From the NCBI GenBank assembly GCA_017383665.1, contig JAFNWA010000007.1:1-8513 (forward strand): a DNA stretch of 8,513 nucleotides, read 5' to 3'. Shown here one piece after another: positions 1 through 7,140 of this stretch; position 1 is the first letter of the stretch, and each line of letters opens with the position of its first letter. The translations under genes were made by a program, and so were the position numbers. This stretch comes from Bacteroidaceae bacterium (GTDB lineage Bacteria > Bacteroidota > Bacteroidia > Bacteroidales > Bacteroidaceae). Under the pieces are notes generated by a model, which was not told the origin of the DNA, ran no database searches, and saw only the letters and a program-made list of their open reading frames with translations.

Positions 1-1
1 A

Positions 2-1474
2 ATGAGGCAAATGACGAAGGAAAGCACAGGACACAGCAGTTTGAAACAGACCGTCGCAAAGGGAATGCTTTGGGGTGGCCTCAGCAACTCTGTGTGTCAG
101 TTGCTGAGCCTTATCTTCGGCGTATATCTTGCACGAGTCCTTGGCCCCGATGATTATGGTCCGATAGGGATGCTTGCCATCTTCACAGCCATTGCAGGGT
201 CATTGCAGGACAGCGGCTTCGTTGCAGCCATAGCAAACCGCAAGACGGTGGGGCACGATGACTACAACGCTGTTTTCTGGTTCAACATACTGATTTCACT
301 GTTTATGTATGCGGTGCTTTACATATGCGCACCATTTATTGCCGACTTCTTCAAACAGCCCGTTCTCGTTGACCTCTCGAGGTACAATTTTCTGGGCTTT
401 GTAATTGCAGGATTCGGTATCGCACCATCGGCTTATCTGTTCCGTGAGCTCAAGGTGAAGCAGAAATCCATTGCGCTTGTGCTAGCCATAAGCATTTCGG
501 GATTGACAGGCATAGCAATGGCACTCAACGGTTACTCCTATTGGGGTATAGCCACCCAGGGAATAGTGTATGTTCTTGTACGAACACTTGTATGTTGGTT
601 CTTTACCCCTTGGCGACCAAGTTTCAAGGTTAATTTTACACCATTACGCTACCTGTTCGCATTCAGTTACCGTCTGCTTATCACCAACCTTTTCCAACGT
701 TTCAACTGGAATATTTTCTCTTTCATATTGGGAAAATTCTATACCCGCTCCGATGTGGGTAATTACACAAAATCGGCCGAATGGTTCAATATGGGCGGTG
801 AAGTGGTAAACGGAATGGTAAACGCAGTTGCACAACCGGTACTGGCAAAAGTGGTCGATGACAACGAACGCCAACTACGCGTATTCCGCAAGATGTTGCG
901 TTTTACAGCATTCGTAGCATTTCCACTTATGCTCGGACTCTCATTGGTATCAAAGGAACTCATTGTCGTGGTCCTTACCGATAAATGGATTGAGAGTGCA
1001 CACATGTTACAGTTGCTTGCCATCTGGGGAGCCTTCATGCCACTACAGTCAATGTTCACCAACCTGCTTGTAAGCCGTTGCAAAGCTGCTGTTTTCATGT
1101 GGTGCACCATCATACAAGGGGTTCTGACACTTACCCTGCTACTTATTCTTCATCCTTATGGCATCAGGAACATGATTATAGCATACTGCATATTCAATGC
1201 CCTTTGGTTGCTCGTATGGCACCATTTTACACAGAAGGAGATAAAGTTAAACTTCAGCATGTTCCTGCAAGACACCCTCCCCTACCTCTTCCTGGCAACA
1301 GCCGTGATGGTGGCAACCCACTACCTCACACTCTTCATCGACAATCAGTGCATATTGCTCGTTTCAAGAATTGCGGTTGCCGCATTGTTATATATTGCTT
1401 TTGCTTGGGTTGCACACAGCAAAGAACTTGCCGAAATAAATAATTTTCTTTTCAAACGAAAAGCGAGCTTGTGA
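2..1474 (+). CDS. Wzx-like polysaccharide flippase (MOP superfamily)
   Basis: A 490-residue, very hydrophobic protein with roughly 12 to 14 predicted membrane segments, starting near residue 22. The N-terminal region has the arrangement typical of WzxC/TuaB-like exporters: the block LARVLGPDDYG at residues 43-53, followed by a hydrophobic stretch and DSGF at 70-73. Family members flip undecaprenyl-diphosphate-linked glycans from the cytoplasmic to the periplasmic face of the inner membrane, and the four downstream glycan genes fit that role. The length is normal for the family. The start is uncertain: ATG at 2 and ATG at 11 (residue 4) are both plausible, and the frame is open to the window edge. 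The ATGA at 2-5 would fit a 4-base overlap with the stop of an unseen upstream gene, which favours position 2. The stop at 1472-1474 lies one base before the next ATG, implying co-transcription and translational coupling. The transported substrate cannot be read from the sequence. Confidence 0.88.
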   Translation: MRQMTKESTGHSSLKQTVAKGMLWGGLSNSVCQLLSLIFGVYLARVLGPDDYGPIGMLAIFTAIAGSLQDSGFVAAIANRKTVGHDDYNAVFWFNILISLFMYAVLYICAPFIADFFKQPVLVDLSRYNFLGFVIAGFGIAPSAYLFRELKVKQKSIALVLAISISGLTGIAMALNGYSYWGIATQGIVYVLVRTLVCWFFTPWRPSFKVNFTPLRYLFAFSYRLLITNLFQRFNWNIFSFILGKFYTRSDVGNYTKSAEWFNMGGEVVNGMVNAVAQPVLAKVVDDNERQLRVFRKMLRFTAFVAFPLMLGLSLVSKELIVVVLTDKWIESAHMLQLLAIWGAFMPLQSMFTNLLVSRCKAAVFMWCTIIQGVLTLTLLLILHPYGIRNMIIAYCIFNALWLLVWHHFTQKEIKLNFSMFLQDTLPYLFLATAVMVATHYLTLFIDNQCILLVSRIAVAALLYIAFAWVAHSKELAEINNFLFKRKASL

Positions 1475-1478
1475 TATG
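1472..1478 (+). other. Stop-start junction TGATATG between flippase and GT4 gene
   Basis: The flippase stop TGA and the next ATG are separated by one base (TGATATG). No Shine-Dalgarno sequence is visible upstream, so re-initiation by ribosomes finishing the flippase is the simplest explanation. The same heptamer occurs at the junction at 3784-3790. Confidence 0.6.
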
Positions 1479-2004
1479 AAAAAGATATTATATGACAACC
1501 AGATGTTTACCTTCCAACGCTTTGGAGGTGTAACAAGATATTTTGCAGACCTCATGTACAACCTGCCGACCGGTGAGTTCGTAGCCGAGATACCAATGAA
1601 GTATTGCGAGAACCACTATGTCACAGAAACATACGGTCACAAATACAAAACCATAGGCTTTCCGAAGAACTATCGTATCAAGCGCCGTATATATGCCCTG
1701 ACCAACAACTACATATCCAAGCAGGCTGTCAAACAGAACGATTACGATATTTTTCACCCCACATACTTCAATCCATATTTTCTGGAAACGGTTAAAGAGC
1801 GTCAGAAACCATTTGTGCTGACAATACATGACATGACATTCGAGCGCTATCCGCAGGATGTGCTCATATATGACCGCACCATACCGCACAAGAAGCTTCT
1901 CATATCAGAAGCCGACCACATCATCGCTGTAAGCGAAAATACCAAACGCGACATTGTGGAATTGTTGGGCACAGACCCTTCTAAAATAAGCGTCGTTCAT
2001 CATG

Positions 2005-2020
2005 GTTACCGGCCGGTAAC
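2005..2020. repeat. Perfect 16-base palindrome inside the GT4 gene
   Basis: The bases GTTACCGGCCGGTAAC are identical to their own reverse complement, with no spacer. The palindrome lies in coding sequence (GYRPVT) and ends 57 bases before the frameshift at about 2078. It could be a chance coding palindrome, a protein-binding site, or a site prone to cruciform formation. The sequence alone does not show a function. Confidence 0.5.
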
Positions 2021-2075
2021 TGAGGCCGCCGACCGCCTTTTTGACCGCTATGTCCTTTATGTGGGAGAGCGCAAG

Positions 2076-2080
2076 GATAC
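2076..2080 (+). other. Frameshift site in the GT4 gene (one base, probably a T, missing)
   Basis: The sequence reads aag-gat-aca-aga. Adding one T to give aag-gat-tac-aag-aac-ttc restores the conserved GERKDYKNF motif and joins the two halves of the enzyme. There is no long homopolymer, short tandem repeat, or X-XXY-YYZ slippery heptamer here, so neither slipped-strand phase variation nor standard programmed -1 frameshifting is supported. A sequencing or assembly deletion, or a recent inactivating mutation, remains. Confidence 0.85.
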
Positions 2081-2571
2081 AAGAACTTCTTGCCTTGGCT
2101 ATCGGCTATACGCCCCATATTCAATCTCGACCCGGGGTTAAAGATTGTTTGTACAGGCACCCCCTTCACACATGCCGAGCAGAAACTGTTTGCACGATGG
2201 AACATCGCAGACCGTCTGATACACATTTCGGCAAACGACGCCCAGATGGCATCACTCTATCGCCATGCACTCTGTTTTGTATTCCCATCGCACTACGAAG
2301 GTTTCGGGATTCCCATTCTCGAGGCATTCCATAACGGTTGCCCGGTATGTCTTAGCAATGCCAGTTGCTTCCCTGAGGTTGCCGGCGACGCAGCCATATT
2401 CTTCAATCCGGGTGATGCACAGTCAATGCATGACACGCTGAAAGAGATTATTACAAGTTCAACCCTGCGCGAAGAGTTACGCAGGAAAGGCGCTTTGCGT
2501 AGCAAAGATTTCTCGCTCGAACATATGGTCGAGCAAACCTGTAATGTTTACCGCCAACTGTAACAAGGCCT

Positions 2572-3786
2572 ATGAAACTGTCAATATTCGAAATATCACG
2601 CCTGCTGCCTATTGCCAGACGCCGTATCGGCGACAAACTGACTCGATTGGTACAGAAGATGTTCAGCAAAGAGAAACTCAAGAAAGACATCTTCAAGACA
2701 GGCCGCCAGAGCAAGGCCCTGCTATGCTATCTTCCCGAGGCGTTCAACGGCAAAGCCCTGCCCAAATACCACTCGAACTTCACCGAGTGCCACACTGCGG
2801 CCGAGGCATTGCATCGCCTTGGATACAGCGTTGACTGCGCATCGCGAGGCAAGACCGGTATTGACTACAGCCGTTACGATGTCGTTTTCGGCATCAACTG
2901 CCCGTCATACGCAGCCTCTTTCACTGCCGACTGCAAGGTACAGCCACTAAGGATATTTTACTCGGTAGGCGCGCACACATTCTACAACCTCCGCAAAACA
3001 GCAGCACGCAACAAGGAGTTTTTCGCGAGACACAACAGCTGGCTCATGACATCATGCCACTATGTGCCAGGCAACGGAATGAACTATTACATGTCACAAC
3101 TCAGCGATGCAGTAATCTCTTTGGGCGACAGTTTCCTTATACAGCAGATGAAAATCGAGGGCGATGATACCACAAAAGTAAAGGCACTACCGGCATTCTG
3201 TTTCAATGTCTGCACCCCCGATGAAAAGAAGAATTTCTCACATTGTCGCAACAATATCCTATGGTTCGGCAGTTCGGGAATGTTGCACAAAGGGCTTGAC
3301 ATTGCCATAGACTTTGCGCTTGAGCACCCACAGTTCACCCTGCATATATGTGGCGGCAGCAGACAGGAGAAAGAATTCTGGAAACTTTACATGCCAAAGA
3401 TAAAGAACGCCGACAACATTGTGATGCATGGTTTTGTAAATATTGAATCAAAGGAGTTCGCGTATGTGCTTGAACAATGCGGCATACTTCTCAACCCATC
3501 ACTCAGCGAGAGTGGAGCTGTTGCTGTACTCAATGTATTGGGCAATGGAGCATTACTGCCCGTCTATAGTAAAGGGACAGGACTTGACCTTGCAGACACC
3601 GGCATTGAGGTGAGCGAGGTTACATATGAAAGTTTCAGGGAAGCCCTGCTTGCCGTGGCAGAACTGCCGACCGAGACCATCGAGAAAAAGGCTTGGAGTG
3701 TGCACCGCCTGGTAAAGGAGAAGTACACTCTTTACAACTACCGCGAAGCGATGTATAACCACTTGAAGGAAATAATAAAGAAATGA
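2572..3786 (+). CDS. Divergent GT-B fold glycosyltransferase (GT4-like)
   Basis: A 404-residue protein with two domains. Residues 1-45 form a strongly basic, partly amphipathic extension that could hold the enzyme to the inner membrane surface. A first Rossmann-like domain starts at ALLCYLPEAF (about 49-58). The C-terminal domain opens with NILWFGSSGMLHKG (W231 to G241), where the Gly-rich turn and K240 correspond to the donor-phosphate-binding region of GT4 enzymes, followed by HICGG (258-262) and a HGFVN strand. The acidic motif reads SLSESGAVAVLNVLG: E313 is present, but the second Glu of E-x7-E is replaced by N321. About eleven cysteines are scattered through the protein, many for this size. 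It likely adds one sugar to the lipid-linked glycan in the cytoplasm, in step with the preceding GT4 gene, from which it is separated by 8 bases. A weak AAGG lies just before the ATG. The family assignment rests on motifs only; substrate unknown. Confidence 0.75.
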   Translation: MKLSIFEISRLLPIARRRIGDKLTRLVQKMFSKEKLKKDIFKTGRQSKALLCYLPEAFNGKALPKYHSNFTECHTAAEALHRLGYSVDCASRGKTGIDYSRYDVVFGINCPSYAASFTADCKVQPLRIFYSVGAHTFYNLRKTAARNKEFFARHNSWLMTSCHYVPGNGMNYYMSQLSDAVISLGDSFLIQQMKIEGDDTTKVKALPAFCFNVCTPDEKKNFSHCRNNILWFGSSGMLHKGLDIAIDFALEHPQFTLHICGGSRQEKEFWKLYMPKIKNADNIVMHGFVNIESKEFAYVLEQCGILLNPSLSESGAVAVLNVLGNGALLPVYSKGTGLDLADTGIEVSEVTYESFREALLAVAELPTETIEKKAWSVHRLVKEKYTLYNYREAMYNHLKEIIKK

Positions 3787-3790
3787 TATG
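3784..3790 (+). other. Stop-start junction TGATATG before the YfhO gene
   Basis: The stop TGA of the GT-B gene and the first ATG of the YfhO gene are one base apart, repeating the heptamer seen at 1472-1478. A second ATG follows directly at 3791 and a third at 3800, so the exact start is uncertain by up to four residues. Translational coupling is inferred. Confidence 0.55.
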
Positions 3791-6370
3791 ATGAACAAAA
3801 TGACTTTTTACAAGAATTTCAATTGGAAAAGCGCAGTACCGCATGTGATTGCCGTACTTATTTTCCTTGTACTGACACTAGTCTATTTTAGCCCGGTGCT
3901 CGAAGGCAAGGACATCAAACAGGACGATGCCATCGGTTCTATGGGCTGGGGAAAAGATGCACGCGACTATCACGAGGAGAGCGGCGAATATAGCTACTGG
4001 TCAAATGCCATGTTCTCGGGCATGCCCTGCAACTACACCTACTCACCACAGCCCGAGAATGCATTCAAGCCTATTGGCGAGGTTTTGACGCTCAATGTAT
4101 TCGGAGCATCATACAGACACATCGGCTGCATCTTCCTCACTTTTATAGGCGGTTATATACTGTTGCTCGCATTGGGGTGCAAATCGTGGCTCAGTATTGC
4201 CGGTTCAATAGTCTATACACTCGGTTCATACAACTTTATCATCATCGATGCCGGACACATGAACAAGAGCCTTGTAATTGCAACTATGGCGCCGGTAATT
4301 GGCGGTATCATACTCTGCTATAAGCGTAAACTACTGATTGGTAGTCTTGTTACACTGATTTTTGCAGGTTTGAATGTCTATTGGAGCCACCAGCAAGTCA
4401 GCTACTACCTGCTCATTACAGCATTCATAATGGCCGTCGTATATTTTATATACGCCTACCGCGAGAAGTGGCTCAAATATTACTGGAAAGCAACCGGAGT
4501 CCTTGCCATAGTTGCGGTTCTGGCAATAGCACCGGCTGTCGGCATTCTGTTGCCCACAAGCGACTACGCCAAATCGTCAATGCGTGGTGGTTCGGAACTT
4601 AACACCGGGGAAGGAGAGAAAGCATCGGGACTTGATGTCAATTACGCTTTCAGATGGAGCTACGGTAAAGCCGAGAGTTTTACACTGCTTGTTCCCAACC
4701 TCTATGGCTCGGCTTCGGCAACAAATGTTGGTTCAGATAGTGAATTACACGATGTATATCGCAATGTCATGATCGAGAGCTATGTCAACGCAGTTCTTGA
4801 GCAGAATCCAGGTGCAAGCAAAAGGGATGCAGAACAGTATGTAAAGAACAACCGAGAAATAATTAAGGCCATAGATAACGATGCTACAGTTTTTACCAAA
4901 CACGCACCTACATATTGGGGGCCACAAGCCGAAGATGGAACATCGGGACCAGTGTATGCAGGAGCCATAGTTTGCTTCCTTTTCGTGCTTGGTCTCATCA
5001 TTGTTCGTGGACCCGAAAGGTGGTGGTTACTTGGTGCTACAATTTTCTCGCTGATACTTGCGTGGGGCAGCAACCTTTCAGGAATCAACAACTTTCTGTT
5101 CGAGTATATGCCGCTTTACAACAAGTTCCGTGCACCATCAATGGCACTGGTAATTACAACACTCACAATGTCAACACTTGCAATACTTGCAGTAAAACGC
5201 TTTGTGCAAACAGCAAAGGAAAAGAGTCATCTGGCAAAGGATACAATAAATGCGCTTTACATTGCTCTAGGCATTACCGGTGGTATAACCCTGTTATTTG
5301 CAGTAATACCTGATGTATTTTTTGATTTTACATCGAAAACCGATGCACGCTATGCACAAATCCCCGAGCTGCTGGATGCACTCATTGTAGAACGCAGAAG
5401 CATGCTCGTCAGCGATGCTTGGCGTTCTTTTGGATTTATTGTAGCTACAGCAGCCTTGATGTGGGCATACACAAGATACAAATTCAAGCAGGCATTTTTC
5501 ATTGGAGCACTCGGTTTGCTGTTCCTTGTCGATATGTGGCCGGTGTGCAAACGCTTTGTGAACGATGATAAGTTTATGCCCAAAAAGGAGACAACAGCAA
5601 TACGCGAAACTGCAGCCGACCGCGAAATCAAAAGACTTGCCGGCAACGACCCACACTACCGCGTGTTCAACCTCACCGACCACAACGGCCCGTTCAATGA
5701 GGCTTTCACATCATACAAGCACAAGTCCATTGGCGGTTACAGCCCTGCCAAGTTGGCCCGTTATCAGGACATCATACACAATCATCTATCGAGGATGAAC
5801 TGGAATGTCATATCAATGCTCAACACCCGTTTCATCATAACAGAGGATGGCGTTGCTGAGAACAATGCTCTCTATGGCCTACCCGGTGCCTTTGGAAATT
5901 GTTGGTTTGTTGACAACATCGTTTGGGTAAACAATGCCAACGAGGAGATTGAAGCCATTGGAAATGTTGACAAGCAGACTGCATATATTGACAAGATGTG
6001 GCTGAAGGATATCCCTAACCACGAGCAATATACAAACAACACACAGGGCAACATTGAACTTGCCGAATACCGCAACCCGGGAAACATTATCTACAAGAGC
6101 AACAGCGAGGCTCCAAAGTTGGCTGTCTTCTCCGAGGTCTATTACAAGACCTGGAAGGCATACATTGACGGCAAGGAGGTCAAACCAATTCGCGCGAACT
6201 ACATCCTGCGCGCATTGCCAATCCCTGCCGGGGAGCACACTATCGAATTCAAGTGTGTCGATGAACTTATGATAAAGAGCCACAAGTGGTCACACTACAT
6301 GTCAATCCTTGTATGGCTTGCAATTATAGGTGCCGTTGGCTTTGGAATTTACCGCAAAGTAAAGAAGTAA
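3788..6370 (+). CDS. YfhO family membrane protein, putative GT-C type glycosyltransferase
   Basis: An 860-residue membrane protein of the length usual for Bacteroidota YfhO proteins. Membrane segment 1 lies near residues 17-38. It is followed by a conserved extracytoplasmic loop with acidic D42, D46 and D47 and the W71-SNAMFSGMP block (to about 80), in the place where GT-C enzymes carry catalytic acids. About five or six membrane segments follow between 112 and 256. A large loop (about 260-390) holds the WSYGK block (W290-K294) and LVPNLYG. More membrane segments run from about 390 to 585, then a soluble periplasmic domain (about 590-835) ends in the hallmark W789-KAYIDG and AGEHTIEF (814-821), and a last membrane helix spans about 836-856. 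YfhO of Bacillus subtilis works with CsbB in glycosylating lipoteichoic acid using undecaprenyl-phosphate sugar; transfer of sugar to a periplasmic glycan is the inferred role here. It sits one base after the GT-B gene and four before the GT2 gene. The family call is firm; the reaction is inference. Confidence 0.87.
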   Translation: MMNKMTFYKNFNWKSAVPHVIAVLIFLVLTLVYFSPVLEGKDIKQDDAIGSMGWGKDARDYHEESGEYSYWSNAMFSGMPCNYTYSPQPENAFKPIGEVLTLNVFGASYRHIGCIFLTFIGGYILLLALGCKSWLSIAGSIVYTLGSYNFIIIDAGHMNKSLVIATMAPVIGGIILCYKRKLLIGSLVTLIFAGLNVYWSHQQVSYYLLITAFIMAVVYFIYAYREKWLKYYWKATGVLAIVAVLAIAPAVGILLPTSDYAKSSMRGGSELNTGEGEKASGLDVNYAFRWSYGKAESFTLLVPNLYGSASATNVGSDSELHDVYRNVMIESYVNAVLEQNPGASKRDAEQYVKNNREIIKAIDNDATVFTKHAPTYWGPQAEDGTSGPVYAGAIVCFLFVLGLIIVRGPERWWLLGATIFSLILAWGSNLSGINNFLFEYMPLYNKFRAPSMALVITTLTMSTLAILAVKRFVQTAKEKSHLAKDTINALYIALGITGGITLLFAVIPDVFFDFTSKTDARYAQIPELLDALIVERRSMLVSDAWRSFGFIVATAALMWAYTRYKFKQAFFIGALGLLFLVDMWPVCKRFVNDDKFMPKKETTAIRETAADREIKRLAGNDPHYRVFNLTDHNGPFNEAFTSYKHKSIGGYSPAKLARYQDIIHNHLSRMNWNVISMLNTRFIITEDGVAENNALYGLPGAFGNCWFVDNIVWVNNANEEIEAIGNVDKQTAYIDKMWLKDIPNHEQYTNNTQGNIELAEYRNPGNIIYKSNSEAPKLAVFSEVYYKTWKAYIDGKEVKPIRANYILRALPIPAGEHTIEFKCVDELMIKSHKWSHYMSILVWLAIIGAVGFGIYRKVKK

Positions 6371-6374
6371 AAAG

Positions 6375-7118
6375 ATGAGCAAGCAACCCAAGTTCTCCAT
6401 AATAACAATAACCTACAATGCGGCACAGGTCATTGAACCCACATTGCAGAGCGTGCTGTCGCAGACATACACCAACTACGAGTACCTGCTCATTGACGGC
6501 GGTTCAAAGGACGACACGGTTGCCAAGGCAAAGGCAAGCGGTATTAAATTCGCGCACATAGTGAGTGAGCCCGACAACGGACTATATGACGCCATGAACA
6601 AGGGTATCGCACTTGCCACAGGAGATTACCTCTGCTTCCTCAATGCCGGCGATGCTTTCTATGCCCCCGACACTCTGCAGACCATTGCTAATGTAGCCAT
6701 GGCCGAGGAGGAATTGCCTGATGTACTCTATGGCGAAACAGCCGAGGTTGACGATGCTCGCAAGTTTGTGAGGATGCGTCGCTTGCAGGCACCAAAACAG
6801 CTAACATGGCGCAGCTTCAAAAGCGGAATGATGGTGTGCCACCAGGCATTCTACGCAAAACGCGAGATTGCACCGATGTACGACCTGAAGTACCGTCTAT
6901 CCGGCGATGTTGACTGGTGTATAAAAGTTATGAAAAAGGCAAAAAAACTCGTTAATGTAAATGCCACGGTAGTGAATTATTTGCAGAATGGGTTATCTTT
7001 GCAAAACCACCGTGCCTCGTTGATGGAACGGTTCTGGATAATGAGCAAGCACTATGGACTGTTGCCGACTATTGGACGCCATTTGTGGTTCGTTATCCGC
7101 GCAGTGATAAAGAGATGA
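6375..7118 (+). CDS. GT2 family glycosyltransferase (WcaA-like, soluble)
   Basis: A 247-residue GT-A fold enzyme. FSIITITYNAA at residues 7-17 is the first nucleotide-binding strand, and LLIDGGSKDDT at 38-48 contains the uridine-contacting D41. The DxD position reads FLNAGD (N90 to D93), a variant common in WcaA-type and PGL-type GT2 enzymes. LSGDVDW (D178, D180, W181) supplies the presumed catalytic-base region. The length matches this soluble subgroup. There is no C-terminal pair of membrane helices, so it does not resemble the CsbB/GtrB/DPM1-type enzymes that make polyprenyl-phosphate sugars; only a short hydrophobic and basic tail (WFVIRAVIKR) might contact the membrane. It would add one sugar to the growing lipid-linked glycan in the cytoplasm. 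The ATG at 6375 lies four bases after the YfhO stop (TAAAAAGATG), and it is the last gene of the glycan operon. Donor and acceptor are unknown. Confidence 0.87.
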   Translation: MSKQPKFSIITITYNAAQVIEPTLQSVLSQTYTNYEYLLIDGGSKDDTVAKAKASGIKFAHIVSEPDNGLYDAMNKGIALATGDYLCFLNAGDAFYAPDTLQTIANVAMAEEELPDVLYGETAEVDDARKFVRMRRLQAPKQLTWRSFKSGMMVCHQAFYAKREIAPMYDLKYRLSGDVDWCIKVMKKAKKLVNVNATVVNYLQNGLSLQNHRASLMERFWIMSKHYGLLPTIGRHLWFVIRAVIKR

Positions 7119-7140
7119 AACAAACTAAAAACTTATAACC
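7119..7140 (+). promoter_or_regulatory. A-rich leader before the aminopeptidase gene
   Basis: This 22-base gap is the largest in the window. It is rich in A and T and has no purine-rich Shine-Dalgarno, as is usual before start codons in Bacteroidota. No Bacteroidota-type promoter (TTTG about 20 bases before TAnnTTTG) and no hairpin with a T tract lies here. The aminopeptidase is therefore either read through from the glycan operon or driven by a promoter inside the GT2 gene that I could not identify. Confidence 0.3.

Larger units (their letters stand above)
1476..2563 (+). pseudogene. GT4-type glycosyltransferase, interrupted by a single-base frameshift
   Basis: Two overlapping frames together encode one GT-B glycosyltransferase of about 362 residues, a normal length for GT4. 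The first part (from 1476) carries the N-terminal Rossmann domain: the FGGVTRYF acceptor-side loop (residues 16-23), FHPTYFNP near 93-100, HD at 118-119, VSENTK at 152-157 and SVVHHGY. The C-terminal domain begins with YVLYVGERKD. At 2076-2080 the reading frame breaks: reading GAT (2076-2078) and then TAC (2078-2080) in the -1 frame restores the familiar DYKNF continuation. In the native frame translation runs through non-homologous residues to a stop at 2139-2141. The second part contains the donor-binding E-x7-E motif (E275 and E283 in the joined numbering, in HYEGFGIPILE) and a typical FPEVAGDAA segment. If the frameshift is real, the product lacks its nucleotide-sugar site and is inactive; if it is a sequencing error, this is an ordinary active enzyme. 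Such enzymes add a sugar from a nucleotide donor to a lipid-linked glycan in the cytoplasm. Donor sugar is unknown. Confidence 0.85.

Noticed and set aside
1488..1889. Open frame of 133 codons on the - strand opposite the GT4 gene
   Set aside because: It covers the conserved N-terminal half of the glycosyltransferase and shows no protein-like motifs of its own.
2076..2082. Programmed -1 ribosomal frameshifting at the GT4 break
   Set aside because: No X-XXY-YYZ slippery heptamer is present at the shift. The palindrome lies upstream rather than downstream of it, and no clear stimulatory hairpin follows.
2090..2563. Independent small gene starting at TTG 2090
   Set aside because: It is the C-terminal half of the frameshifted GT4 enzyme: the motifs continue directly from the first half, and a stand-alone donor-binding half would not form a working GT-B enzyme.
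4438..4454. Inverted repeat with 7-base arms CGTATAT/ATATACG and a 3-base loop
   Set aside because: It lies inside a membrane segment of the YfhO gene in AT-rich coding sequence, has no following T tract, and is short enough to be chance.
5294..5683. Open frame of 129 codons on the - strand opposite the YfhO gene
   Set aside because: It lies wholly inside a confidently identified gene, its cysteine-rich, low-complexity translation resembles no protein family, and it looks like a reverse-strand shadow.
5879..6283. Open frame of 134 codons on the - strand opposite the end of the YfhO gene
   Set aside because: It mirrors the codon pattern of the conserved periplasmic domain of YfhO, has no start context, and no recognisable domain.
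6980..7001. TATCTTTG at 6994-7001, matching the Bacteroidota -7 consensus TAnnTTTG, inside the GT2 gene and about 140 bases before the aminopeptidase ATG
   Set aside because: The only upstream TTTG (6980-6983) is 10 bases away instead of about 20, and nothing resembling a -33 element lies at the right distance. The bases also encode ordinary GT2 residues.
7119..7140. Transcription terminator between the glycan operon and the aminopeptidase
   Set aside because: The 22 bases contain no inverted repeat and no T run on the + strand.
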